Source: Thermofilaceae archaeon
GTDB lineage: Archaea > Thermoproteota > Thermoprotei > Thermofilales > Thermofilaceae
Assembly: GCA_025057995.1 (NCBI GenBank)
Contig: JANXEW010000005.1
Coordinates: 40,832-104,831, forward strand
DNA: 64,000 nucleotides
Direction: 5' to 3'
Numbering within the stretch: position 1 is the stretch's first letter; each line of letters begins with the position of its first letter. The notes under the pieces are model-generated. The model was not told where the DNA came from. It did no database searches and saw only the letters and a list, made by a program, of their open reading frames with translations. A program made the translations under genes and the position numbers. This document shows, one piece after another, positions 8,658 to 16,783 of this stretch.

Positions 8658-9751
8658 GTGAAATTACCGGTTTAGAAAGGGCTTACACGTACCTGAAGGG
8701 GAAACGTCCGGATAAAATGCCTTTATGGCATGACTCTATGTACTTAGCTTGGAAGCTGTCCGGAGTCTCCGACTTAAGGGATTATGTGATTAATCCTGAA
8801 GCTATAGCTCGTGGCTACGAAAGATACGTAGAACAATTTAAAGTTGATATCACGGGAGCCTATTTGGATCAATGGGCTCTCTACGAGGTTCTAGGAGCTG
8901 AAGTTGAAATTCTCCCCCATGTCGTCCAGCCAAAAACTCCTTCCTGGAGGTATAGGCCTGATCGAGGCGTTTACGAGAAGTTTAGAGATGTAGATGACTT
9001 GGATAAGTATGATCCGCGTAGAGGGCGGAGGGCTGCTGCACTATTTAAAGCATGGGGAATTTTGATGGATAGGTTTGGTGACAAGGTTCTATTCAGGCAG
9101 GGGATACCGGGTCCAGCAGCCACCCTTGCACTTGTAGTGGGCACGCCTGAGATCATGCGGGATGTGATGATCTTTCCAGGCCTCCTGGATGAACTTCGGG
9201 AGCTTCTTCTAGGACCGGTGATGGATTGGACTGTACAGGTATCCGTAATGCTTGTCGAAGCAGTAGATTACCAGAATTTTAACATGAGCTTCGTGACATA
9301 CGATCGATCCTTCCTCGACCCAGAACTTAGGAAGTGGCTCGCATCGATAGATCTCGAGTTTCTCAAGCGTGTGAGAAACGAAATTGGATGGAACGTTCCC
9401 GTCACAACACACGTGTGCAGTTACGACCCCGATCTAGACTTCATATACGAGCATTTCGGTAAAATGGTGAACGAGCTCCAATTCTACTCTCCCGGTTCAA
9501 CCTACCCGCTTGGAGAAGCTGTTCAAAAGTTTGGGGGTAGGATCCCGCTTTGCGCTGGCATCGATCACCTTGGAACACTCTACGCAGGCACTAGACGGGA
9601 GGTTGAAGAGATGGTGAAGCGTTCCATAGAGCTTGGTAAAGAGTGTGAAACGTTCGCGCTAGGACCAGGTTGTGGCTTGGCGCTTGGAACTCCGCTCGAG
9701 AATGTGAAGTTGCTAGCTGAGCTACGAGACACGTACGGTGTTTGGAGTTGA
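8654..9751 (+). CDS. UroD-family corrinoid methyltransferase (MtaA/MtbA-like)
   Basis: 365 residues, uroporphyrinogen-decarboxylase fold. The zinc site of the cobalamin-using branch is present: H253-V-C255 and C340 in an L-G-P-G-C-G context, which distinguishes it from true HemE decarboxylases. Such enzymes move methyl groups between a corrinoid protein and a thiol or pterin acceptor, or from a methylated substrate to the corrinoid. GTG start overlapping the upstream stop (GTGA) ties it to the corrinoid protein, and the next gene overlaps its end by ten bases. Which half-reaction it catalyses is open. Confidence 0.85.
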   Translation: MSEITGLERAYTYLKGKRPDKMPLWHDSMYLAWKLSGVSDLRDYVINPEAIARGYERYVEQFKVDITGAYLDQWALYEVLGAEVEILPHVVQPKTPSWRYRPDRGVYEKFRDVDDLDKYDPRRGRRAAALFKAWGILMDRFGDKVLFRQGIPGPAATLALVVGTPEIMRDVMIFPGLLDELRELLLGPVMDWTVQVSVMLVEAVDYQNFNMSFVTYDRSFLDPELRKWLASIDLEFLKRVRNEIGWNVPVTTHVCSYDPDLDFIYEHFGKMVNELQFYSPGSTYPLGEAVQKFGGRIPLCAGIDHLGTLYAGTRREVEEMVKRSIELGKECETFALGPGCGLALGTPLENVKLLAELRDTYGVWS

Positions 9752-11109
9752 CCCGTTTGCTGCTGAAGGGTAGGTTACAGAAACTAGTTTACGGTTTAGG
9801 GAACTTCGGTAAAGGGTTTTTCTACTATTCAGTCGGAGCCTACCTCTCGTTCTTCTACGTTGACGTGCTCGGCTTGAAACCGGAGTACTTGGCTTGGGCT
9901 CTCTCAATACCTTACGGTTTGTGGAACGCGGTTAATGACCCCTTGATCGGGGTCCTTTCTGATAGGCTTAGAACGCGTTGGGGTAGGCGAGTTCCTCTAA
10001 TAGCTTTCGGTGCTCTGCTAACAGCTTTATGCTTTTGGTTAATATGGTCTCCGCACGTTTTGATTAGCGAGTTCTCACAACAGAGCTTGTTCATCTTCCT
10101 AGTAATCGTGCTCGCGTCCTTCGACTTGTCTCTGACAGCTGTCACCTCGGGTTACGAGGCTCTTTTCCCTGAGATGTTCGAGGATTTAGCAGAAAGGAGT
10201 GAAGCATCTCTTTATAGGGAAATGTTCGCCTTGCTAGGCGTAATATCTGGATTCGCTGTCTTCCCACTTTTGAAGAGCGCTCTCTCGAGCTCTGCTGGTG
10301 AGTTGGGCGCATGGTCACAAGCATCTCTCATCCTCTGTAGCGTCAGCTTAGCCACGATCCTGGTTTCGCTTCTAGCTTGTAGGGAGAAAAACTGGTCTCT
10401 AACTGCAGGGAATCAGCCCAGCTTAATAGAGGCTTTCAAGCTGACTTTAACTAACAAAGCTTACTTAGCTTTCCTTGGTGCGGACGTGGTAGTGTTTTTC
10501 CTGTGGTCTTGGATACCTTCCATGATACCGTTTTTTGTAAAGTACGTGCTCATGGGGGGAGACGAGGTCAACGCCCTAATGCTCGGCGCGATGTTGCTTA
10601 GCGCCATAGCGTGGTGGCCCCTCCTTCGAAAGTTTACGCTGAAAACTGGTTCTAAAACAACGTTCATGGTATCTGCCGCGGTTTTCGTCCTATCCCTACA
10701 ACCTTTGCTCTTCACCTCTACTTTAGAGCAGGTGTTGGTGTTAATGTTTCTCGTGGGCGCTGGAAACGCTGGCTTACAGCTGGTACGGATGATATGCTTA
10801 AGCAACGTGATAGACGAGGAGTGGTTAAAGAAGGGCTACCGTCGAGAAGGTGCCTACATCGGGACGATGATATTCTTCGAGAGACTGATGTACATCGTCC
10901 AAGGTTGGTTGCTTGCCCTGTTGTTGAACGCCTTCGGCTACGTCCCAAACGTTCCTCAAACACCTTCAGTCGCTTTCGGCATAAGGGTGTCTGTAACTCT
11001 AATTCCGTTAGCGACCCTACTTTTCCTCCTTGTCTCCATGACGTTCTACCCAATAGGTAGGAGGGAGGAGCAACTCATCGCAGCTAAGAGAAAGGGGGTC
11101 GAAGGATAG
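9742..11109 (+). CDS. GPH-family (MelB-like) sugar/cation symporter
   Basis: 455 residues, about twelve membrane helices. The N-terminal half shows the glycoside-pentoside-hexuronide symporter signature: G-N-F-G-K-G-F-F-Y-Y near residue 20, then the block N-A-V-N-D-P-L-I-G-V-L-S-D-R at about residues 60-73 followed by T-R-W-G-R-R-V-P. It would import a sugar, glycoside or uronide with a cation. The TTG start at 9742 overlaps the methyltransferase by ten bases; a TTG at 9748 giving a TTGA overlap is equally possible. Being the last gene of an operon that begins with a corrinoid protein and a corrinoid methyltransferase, its substrate may be methylated. Confidence 0.85.
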   Translation: MELTRLLLKGRLQKLVYGLGNFGKGFFYYSVGAYLSFFYVDVLGLKPEYLAWALSIPYGLWNAVNDPLIGVLSDRLRTRWGRRVPLIAFGALLTALCFWLIWSPHVLISEFSQQSLFIFLVIVLASFDLSLTAVTSGYEALFPEMFEDLAERSEASLYREMFALLGVISGFAVFPLLKSALSSSAGELGAWSQASLILCSVSLATILVSLLACREKNWSLTAGNQPSLIEAFKLTLTNKAYLAFLGADVVVFFLWSWIPSMIPFFVKYVLMGGDEVNALMLGAMLLSAIAWWPLLRKFTLKTGSKTTFMVSAAVFVLSLQPLLFTSTLEQVLVLMFLVGAGNAGLQLVRMICLSNVIDEEWLKKGYRREGAYIGTMIFFERLMYIVQGWLLALLLNAFGYVPNVPQTPSVAFGIRVSVTLIPLATLLFLLVSMTFYPIGRREEQLIAAKRKGVEG

Positions 11110-11230
11110 AGTTTTGAAAGACTGAATTCCCCCATCGTAGAATTTCGGTTTTCGTTGAGTGAATGATTGGCGAAGAGAGCTTTCATTACATCCTTAAAAC
11201 CATAGGCTAGAGACAGCCTCGTGTGAACTA

Positions 11231-12088
11231 TTACAAGGTTTTCACCGGTTTTCTTGCTTCAGTCACAGATTTTGTTGAAAATTGTACGTAGGGGAAGCAT
11301 TCAGGGATGTGCGAATCCCAGACGTAGTGAGGAGCCCAAGCCCATCCTCCAGAGTCTTCAGCTGGTGGAGCCTCCTTGTACTGGTTGAAGCGGAAGCAGT
11401 TTATACGCCAAACGTCACCGTCCTTCGGTGGAAGAGATCTGCCGTCAGGCATAGCTAACACCTTCATCCCCTCCCAGGGGAGAGCTATTTCAACAGTCCA
11501 ACCTCTATCCCTGTCGCTGTTGTCATTTAAGGTCCCGTCAACAAACACGGCGACCCTCAGCCCAGGGTAGTCCCAGTTCCAGAAGCCGATGCGAGGACCT
11601 CTAGGATGGTTTTTAAAACCTACACCGTTGAAAACCCCTACCTTAGGTGCATCCCGGCGAAGTTCTGGGAGCTTGCTGTACCCCGACGCTTCGTAACACT
11701 CTTCCCATACGAAGAGGACCTCGTATATGGTTCCTAAAGCGTTGACCTCTAACTCGTAGTATGCGTCACGTCCAGCGATGAAGAGCTCTACGTCATTCTC
11801 GTTGTATATGGGCGAGTCTCTCTCCGTTAGAGTAGCTACGACGAAAGGCTCTTCAACCCAGAAACCTACGTAAAGGTTCTGATCGTCCCATAAGACCGAA
11901 GCATAGGTGTCGTATATAGTCCGCCTACCGTTTAAAAGGTCGACGAAACGTCTCGATTTAGGTGCGATCCGCCAGTATAGTTCATCTAGGCGTCCGTCTA
12001 TCCTCAAAGGTTCATCGACGCGGTAAGCGGTGTAGCGTGGTTTTTTACGCTGGGGGCATGGGAAGGAAGACGCTTTACTCCAGTTCAC
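11231..12088 (-). CDS. CBM9-like carbohydrate-binding domain protein
   Basis: 285 residues, one family 9 carbohydrate-binding (DOMON-like) beta-sandwich. Characteristic features are the opening R-I-D-G-R-L-D-E-L-Y-W, an L-W-D-D-Q-N-L-Y-V-G-F strand, N-E-N-D-V-E-L-F-I, and D-R-G-W-T-V-E-I-A-L-P-W near the C-terminus. There is no signal peptide or membrane segment, so it should be cytoplasmic, unlike most CBM9 proteins. A TATA-like CTTTAATA lies about 25 bases before the GTG. It sits between the corrinoid/GPH operon and another UroD-type enzyme, so it may sense or bind the same carbohydrate. Confidence 0.8.
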   Translation of the reverse strand: MNWSKASSFPCPQRKKPRYTAYRVDEPLRIDGRLDELYWRIAPKSRRFVDLLNGRRTIYDTYASVLWDDQNLYVGFWVEEPFVVATLTERDSPIYNENDVELFIAGRDAYYELEVNALGTIYEVLFVWEECYEASGYSKLPELRRDAPKVGVFNGVGFKNHPRGPRIGFWNWDYPGLRVAVFVDGTLNDNSDRDRGWTVEIALPWEGMKVLAMPDGRSLPPKDGDVWRINCFRFNQYKEAPPAEDSGGWAWAPHYVWDSHIPECFPYVQFSTKSVTEARKPVKTL

Positions 12089-12300
12089 GGCTACTTTAGT
12101 AGTAACCCTGGTATTAAAGTTTAAGAAACTTTAACACCAGTTAGTGCCCGGTCGAGGGACTCGAAGGCGGACACCCTAGCTTTTGACGTGACCACCGGAA
12201 ACTGTTATTCCCTGACCTTGACTTGAACGGCATCACTTCCCAGAGTCTACTGGATTCAACGTGTTTCATCTTTTCGGCTAGTCTGTAACGTCAAGCTTGG

Positions 12301-13470
12301 CTAGCGCGCGTCTTCCTCGTATCTACCCAGATTCTTTACTAGTTCATAAGCGTAATTAAGGTGTTCGGCAGGAGTACAAGGGGCAACGTTGTTAGCGTCT
12401 CTGAAGACGAACCTTTTCCCCTTCGTTACGCCTGAGTTTAACACGCTCCGAACTTCCTCCTCGATTCTATTCAAGGGACCGTTTAGGAGGGTGGCTACTC
12501 TTACTCCACCGTAGATCGTTACGTCCGTGCCTAGTATCTCCCTCGCTTTACCGAGGTCGAGAGGGAAGCCTGTGTCGATTGCTGATATCTTGAGCTCCTC
12601 CTTGAGTACGCTTAGAAGATGCATCACTCGGCCACACAAGTGTATGGAGGGTCTACCGACACAGAACGTGTCGACGATCTTCTTGTGTAAGGGTAGGACA
12701 AACTCCTTGTAGACGCTCGGCGACAGGAGTTGGATAGAGTCGTCAGCGAAACCGAAACCTTCGCGTGGGAAGGGTTCTTTAAGCAACTTATGCCAGGCTT
12801 TCATCCTCTCTATTATAGCCTCCGTTATGAGCCATAGAAGTTTCTCAGCTAAACTCCTCTCGCGGTAAAGTAGTTTGACAATATACCCGCCCGTTATGTT
12901 CACGGCGACTGTAAAGGGACCGTCCGTCCCGATTGGAGCTGAGATGTTTCCGAGGGGTCTACCTAAGTACGTATACCCTCCCTCCTTCTTTTCCAAGAAA
13001 TACTCGTAAAACTTCCTGATTCTAGCGTCGAAGCTGGTGAAAGGTTCCGGGCCACCTTTCTCTATAAACGCTTTCACATCCTCCACCCTCTTGAGAAAAG
13101 GCTTTATGTCGGGGACACTGCCATCAGTAAAGAACAAGGGTGCGCCAAACCATGCTGATTCATAGACGTTTTGGAAGTTTACGGCGACCGACCACTCCTC
13201 CGGTAGACCCATCTCCCAGTCTGCGAAAACTTCGTGTCTCCTCCAGTACTCGAAATCCAACTGGACTCGAAGCATAACCTCAGGGTCGTTGAATATCTGT
13301 TGGTAGGTGTAGTTCCCCCTGTTCAACTCCTTGTTCAACACTATCATCCTATCGTTCATACCCCATTGAACCGGAATCCTCTCGTGCCTGTTGGACTGGA
13401 AATCCCTCCATAGATCCTTCACTAACTTATTATGCTGCTCGAAATCTCTATCCTGCAGACTTAAACACAT
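12301..13470 (-). CDS. UroD-family methyltransferase, second copy
   Basis: 389 residues with the uroporphyrinogen-decarboxylase fold. The methyltransferase-type zinc ligands are present as H277-L-C279 and C365 (V-A-P-C-T-P), which argues for a corrinoid-dependent methyltransferase rather than HemE. It is only distantly similar to the copy at 8654. The ATG at 13470 has a TATA-like ATTTTAAG about 27 bases upstream. It has no adjacent corrinoid protein, so it may work with the one at 7983, and I infer a role in the same methyl-transfer pathway. Confidence 0.8.
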   Translation of the reverse strand: MCLSLQDRDFEQHNKLVKDLWRDFQSNRHERIPVQWGMNDRMIVLNKELNRGNYTYQQIFNDPEVMLRVQLDFEYWRRHEVFADWEMGLPEEWSVAVNFQNVYESAWFGAPLFFTDGSVPDIKPFLKRVEDVKAFIEKGGPEPFTSFDARIRKFYEYFLEKKEGGYTYLGRPLGNISAPIGTDGPFTVAVNITGGYIVKLLYRERSLAEKLLWLITEAIIERMKAWHKLLKEPFPREGFGFADDSIQLLSPSVYKEFVLPLHKKIVDTFCVGRPSIHLCGRVMHLLSVLKEELKISAIDTGFPLDLGKAREILGTDVTIYGGVRVATLLNGPLNRIEEEVRSVLNSGVTKGKRFVFRDANNVAPCTPAEHLNYAYELVKNLGRYEEDAR

Positions 13471-13611
13471 CTAACAACGTTGGAAGAGTATCAACTTAAA
13501 ATACTTAACTGGATCTCGGGAGTGTTTTAGAAAAGTTTACTTTTTCAAGCGAGCGAACCTTGAACTAATTGTCTTAAAGTTGAAACAGATTAGAGATACT
13601 GTAAACGTAAT

Positions 13612-14532
13612 TTAACCGCCCTCCCGAGTGACGTTAAGCAGTTCGGCTAGTTTCCTACCTTCTTGAACTATTTCAACCATTTTAGCTCTAGTGCTTCGCG
13701 GCTCTACGTGAGAAGGCACGCGTATCAAGGGGACATTGTACCTCTTAGCGAACTCCTCCAGTTTGGCGCCGAGAGGTGTATCCTCAGCTCCTTGAATCGA
13801 TACCACTACGTCGACCTCCCGTTCGGAGAGAGCTTTCTCCACTCTAGCTAAATCCTCGGGCGAAACTGGTAGTTCATGCTCTCTCGCTAAGAAATACTTC
13901 ACCCGCATACCCATCCACTCGACCGCGTACTGTACTACCGGACTAGCCGCCGCTGCCGTGACGTTCAGCAACGGAGCTTGAGCCTCAAGAGCCTTGACGT
14001 TAACTTCCACGTCTCTAGCTTTCTCAAGGTAAACACTCGCACAAGCCGGTCTAAGTTCAGCGAGAATCGATGAAACGTTCTTGATAAAAAGAAGGTAGTT
14101 GCTCGGATCAAATATAGGCCAGTGGAGGTTAACAGTCCCCGTAGCAGGATTTACACGGAGTTTCAAACCAGTTATTGAAGGTATTTCCACAAGCTTAGCC
14201 TTTAATTCACCCCTGGCTACGAACTCAGCTATCCTAGCCTCGAAGGGCGCATGCCCGGTAGACACGATCAAGTGGCTCTCCCTCAGCTTTTCTACATCCC
14301 GTGGAGTCAACTGGTATTCGTGAGGATCTACTCCCGGCGGGACGATTGATGACACGTTATCACCCGAGCAGACAAGCATCGCAACGTCATCGAGCAAGGA
14401 GGGAAATGTTACAATTATGCGTAAACCCTCCACCCGTTCCTCGGGTCTATACAACATAGGGAGAATCAAGAGTAGAGCGGAGATGAATAACGTTAAAGCG
14501 GTTAGTGCCAGGTATATCCTCCGGACCCTCAC
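13612..14532 (-). CDS. Metal ABC transporter substrate-binding protein (ZnuA/TroA family)
   Basis: 306 residues. Residues 7-28 are a hydrophobic signal/anchor segment; the rest is the cluster-9 solute-binding fold. Metal ligands are visible: H71 in P-G-V-D-P-H-E-Y, H94 in S-T-G-H-A-P-F-E, and H137 in N-L-H-W-P-I-F-D-P; the last ligand is probably acidic near residue 243. The long His-rich loop of many ZnuA proteins is absent. GTG start. It is divergent from the ATPase and permease genes and shares their promoter region with an inverted TGCACAAA element, so all are likely regulated together by the metal. Zn or Mn is the likely cargo. Confidence 0.9.
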   Translation of the reverse strand: MRVRRIYLALTALTLFISALLLILPMLYRPEERVEGLRIIVTFPSLLDDVAMLVCSGDNVSSIVPPGVDPHEYQLTPRDVEKLRESHLIVSTGHAPFEARIAEFVARGELKAKLVEIPSITGLKLRVNPATGTVNLHWPIFDPSNYLLFIKNVSSILAELRPACASVYLEKARDVEVNVKALEAQAPLLNVTAAAASPVVQYAVEWMGMRVKYFLAREHELPVSPEDLARVEKALSEREVDVVVSIQGAEDTPLGAKLEEFAKRYNVPLIRVPSHVEPRSTRAKMVEIVQEGRKLAELLNVTREGG

Positions 14533-14571
14533 GGTAGCGCACCCTTAGACAAACTTGTCCTACTGGGTTAA

Positions 14572-14692
14572 AGGATTTATAACCTTTGTGCACATTCTCC
14601 CATGTGTTTTCCTCAATTTATGCACAAATGGGGAAAATTTATATCAGATAGGCGTAGATTCTCCCTTTAGGGAGATCGTGTGCACAAGGGTG
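14572..14692. promoter_or_regulatory. Divergent metal-regulated promoter region with inverted TGCACAAA elements
   Basis: The 147-base gap holds two TATA boxes facing outward: TTATAAAT on the minus strand at about 14573-14580 and TTTATAT on the plus strand at 14638-14644. Directly upstream of each lies one arm of an inverted repeat, TTTGTGCA at 14585-14592 and TGCACAAA at 14621-14628. A third TGCACAA overlaps the ATPase start codon at 14681-14687. An additional hairpin TCTCCC-ttta-GGGAGA is at 14660-14675, and ATTCTCCC occurs twice (14594-14601, 14658-14665). The symmetry suggests operators for the ribbon-helix-helix regulator at the end of the operon. Confidence 0.6.
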
Positions 14693-15426
14693 AACAGTCT
14701 ATTACAGTAGAAAACTTAACCTTTGCCTACGGCGAAGACGTCATCCTATCTAAAAATAGTTTTAGCGTACGGGGCCCGGGTCTTATCACACTGCTCGGCC
14801 CCAACGGTTCGGGCAAAACGACGTTCTTTAAACTCCTCATAGGTATTTTAAAGCCTTTAGAGGGGAGAGTTTTCCTAAACGGTGAAGATGTCACAGGTGA
14901 TCCATTCAAGGCAGGTGTGCACGCAAGCTACGTACCTCAGCTTTCAGCTGTACGCAGGGATTTACCGTTGACGGGGTTAGAAGCCGTAGAAGCCGCTCTT
15001 CAAGGGAAAGAGAGGGCGGAGCGAAGGTCGCGGGCGTTAGAAGCCCTCCGCCTGGTCGGCGCTGAGGACTTGGTTAATAGAAAGTTGAGCGCGATGAGCG
15101 GAGGACAGCTTCAACGAGTTTTAATAGCTCGCGCTCTAGTTAGAGACACCCCTATCGTCTTAATGGATGAACCGTTCTCGGGCATCGACCCTCGAGGTCG
15201 TGAGAACTTGGCCGACTTAGCTTCCGAGCTCGCAAACGATAGGTTAATTTTGCTCTCCACCCACGACCCAGTTCTAACCTTAAACAAGAGTAAGACAATC
15301 GTCGTCTTTAACAGGGGTGTCAAAGCTGTGGGAAGCCCAGAAGACGTATACAAGCTTGAGCTCTTAAAAGCTGCATACGGTTCAGGCGTTTTAATCATCG
15401 AAAAGTGTCTCCACGTTTTAAGCTAG
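14680..15426 (+). CDS. Metal ABC transporter ATP-binding protein (ZnuC-like)
   Basis: 248 residues with all ABC ATPase motifs: Walker A G40-P-N-G-S-G-K-T-T48, Q-loop at Q87, signature S140-G-G-Q143, Walker B I-V-L-M-D-E-P (159-165) and the switch His195. The closest grouping by feel is the zinc/manganese/iron (cluster 9) family, which agrees with the permease overlapping its 3' end and the binding protein transcribed divergently. The GTG start codon overlaps the third copy of the TGCACAA element, so regulator binding could also block initiation. It energises metal import at the cytoplasmic membrane. Confidence 0.92.
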   Translation: MHKGEQSITVENLTFAYGEDVILSKNSFSVRGPGLITLLGPNGSGKTTFFKLLIGILKPLEGRVFLNGEDVTGDPFKAGVHASYVPQLSAVRRDLPLTGLEAVEAALQGKERAERRSRALEALRLVGAEDLVNRKLSAMSGGQLQRVLIARALVRDTPIVLMDEPFSGIDPRGRENLADLASELANDRLILLSTHDPVLTLNKSKTIVVFNRGVKAVGSPEDVYKLELLKAAYGSGVLIIEKCLHVLS

Positions 15427-16232
15427 AGGTGAGTACAGTGTACCTCGACCCCCGTTGGGTTACCGTGATGGTGGGTAGCGCAGCTGCATTCGGAGCTTTA
15501 AGCCCGCTCATACACGCTAGGAGGTTCAGCTTCTTCGCCGCCTCGCTCCCACACTCAGCTCTGCTCTCAGTGGCTCTCGGTTACGTAGCCTCTTCAACGC
15601 TGGGCGGACACCCTGCTGCGTGGGCGATTCTCGTCAGCTTACCCTTCTCGAGTATCCTAGTACACTTGATACACAGGGGGGTTAGCGAGGATAATGCCAC
15701 GTCCGTTTTCGTCGCATTCACTGTCTCGGGAAGCGTTGCCGTAATACATTATGTGCTCACTAATTATCCGGCTCGCGTGAGCCTTTGGTCTTATATTCTG
15801 GGCGACCCTCTCCTAGCTTCGTGGGAAGACGCCATCTTAACGGCAGCTATAGCTTCAGTCACGATTTTCCTGTCATCAAAGCTGTTATTGAAGGAAATGA
15901 GCATAGGGTTAGACAGCGAGTTCGCAGCTGTGTCAGGCATCAAAGTAAAGTTTCATAACTACCTTCTCGCCCTCATGTTGACGGCAGTAGCTGTAAGTCT
16001 ACTTAGGGTCGTCGGCTTTGTCGTAGAGCACGTAGCGTTGCTTCTACCAAGCGCCGTAGCTGCTCAACTAGCTCGCAGCGCTAGGGAGTTCTACATCGTG
16101 AGCATACTAACTTCCGTGTTAGCTAGTGTAGGTGGCTTAGTGCTTTCCGTCTACTTGAACGTCGCGCCTTCAGCCATGCTGGGGTTCCTGCTCCTCCTCT
16201 TTTACGTAGTCTCGCTTCTAACAGGTGGTTAA
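15405..16232 (+). CDS. Metal ABC transporter permease (ABC-3 family, ZnuB-like)
   Basis: 275 residues, about eight or nine membrane helices. Family features include the early H-A-R-R-F-S-F-F-A-A-S-L-P-H-S-A-L-L-S-V segment, a Gly/Ala-rich helix with the I-L-G-D-P-L motif near the middle, and S-I-G-L-D-S-E-F-A-A-V-S-G-I-K cytoplasmic loop that contacts the ATPase. The first GTG (15405) overlaps the ATPase by 22 bases; GTGs at 15429 and 15438 are alternative starts just after its stop. It forms the channel of the divergent ZnuABC-like system. Confidence 0.9.
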   Translation: MSPRFKLEVSTVYLDPRWVTVMVGSAAAFGALSPLIHARRFSFFAASLPHSALLSVALGYVASSTLGGHPAAWAILVSLPFSSILVHLIHRGVSEDNATSVFVAFTVSGSVAVIHYVLTNYPARVSLWSYILGDPLLASWEDAILTAAIASVTIFLSSKLLLKEMSIGLDSEFAAVSGIKVKFHNYLLALMLTAVAVSLLRVVGFVVEHVALLLPSAVAAQLARSAREFYIVSILTSVLASVGGLVLSVYLNVAPSAMLGFLLLLFYVVSLLTGG

Positions 16233-16234
16233 TC

Positions 16235-16618
16235 TTGACCGTGAGGAAAAGGTTTGGGGTTTCGTTAGAACAAGAGGTTTTCGAAGAACTTGAGAGGATG
16301 ACTAAAGCATTGGGTACGGATCGTTCAAGGCTAATCTCTATAGCTGCTAGGGAGTACTTGACGGAAAAGCTCCACTTCGCTAGACGGCACGAGTGTGAAG
16401 GAGTTCTAATTGCCAGTTACACGGCTGAAGTAAAGAACGACGTTGACAAACTCCTTGAGGAGAGCAACCTTATCGTAAGCCGAACTCATCTCCACTCGAG
16501 AGGAGGCTGTTGCGTCGAAGTACTCTACTTGCGCGGCTCCTCTGACTCCGTTTGGAGTTTACAAGCCGCAGTCACTCGAGTCAGTAGAGCTTGCCGCTAC
16601 GTTCCAATGTGCATATAA
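16235..16618 (+). CDS. NikR-like ribbon-helix-helix metalloregulator with an altered metal site
   Basis: 127 residues: an N-terminal CopG/ribbon-helix-helix DNA-binding domain (1-45, K-R-F-G-V-S-L then two helices) and a NikR-type ACT-like sensor domain. Three of the four E. coli NikR nickel ligands align, H85 and H87 (T-H-L-H) and C93. The fourth, E. coli His76, aligns with Leu74 and there is no His between 73 and 77. Extra thiols are C53, C92, C120 and C126. It starts two bases after the permease and so belongs to the uptake operon. It probably represses or activates the divergent promoters, sensing a metal other than nickel. Confidence 0.85.
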   Translation: MTVRKRFGVSLEQEVFEELERMTKALGTDRSRLISIAAREYLTEKLHFARRHECEGVLIASYTAEVKNDVDKLLEESNLIVSRTHLHSRGGCCVEVLYLRGSSDSVWSLQAAVTRVSRACRYVPMCI

Positions 16619-16783
16619 AAGATCCCTTCCATTATTGTTGAGACAAAGGAAGACTGACGACAATCGAGAGGCTGATTTAAAGTTATGATACAACTTAATC
16701 CTAAACACGTTTCCTAGACGACAACCTTACCCTCAGGATGGAGTTAACGATTAAGTTTATTCGCTAACTGTCCCTTAAAGTTG

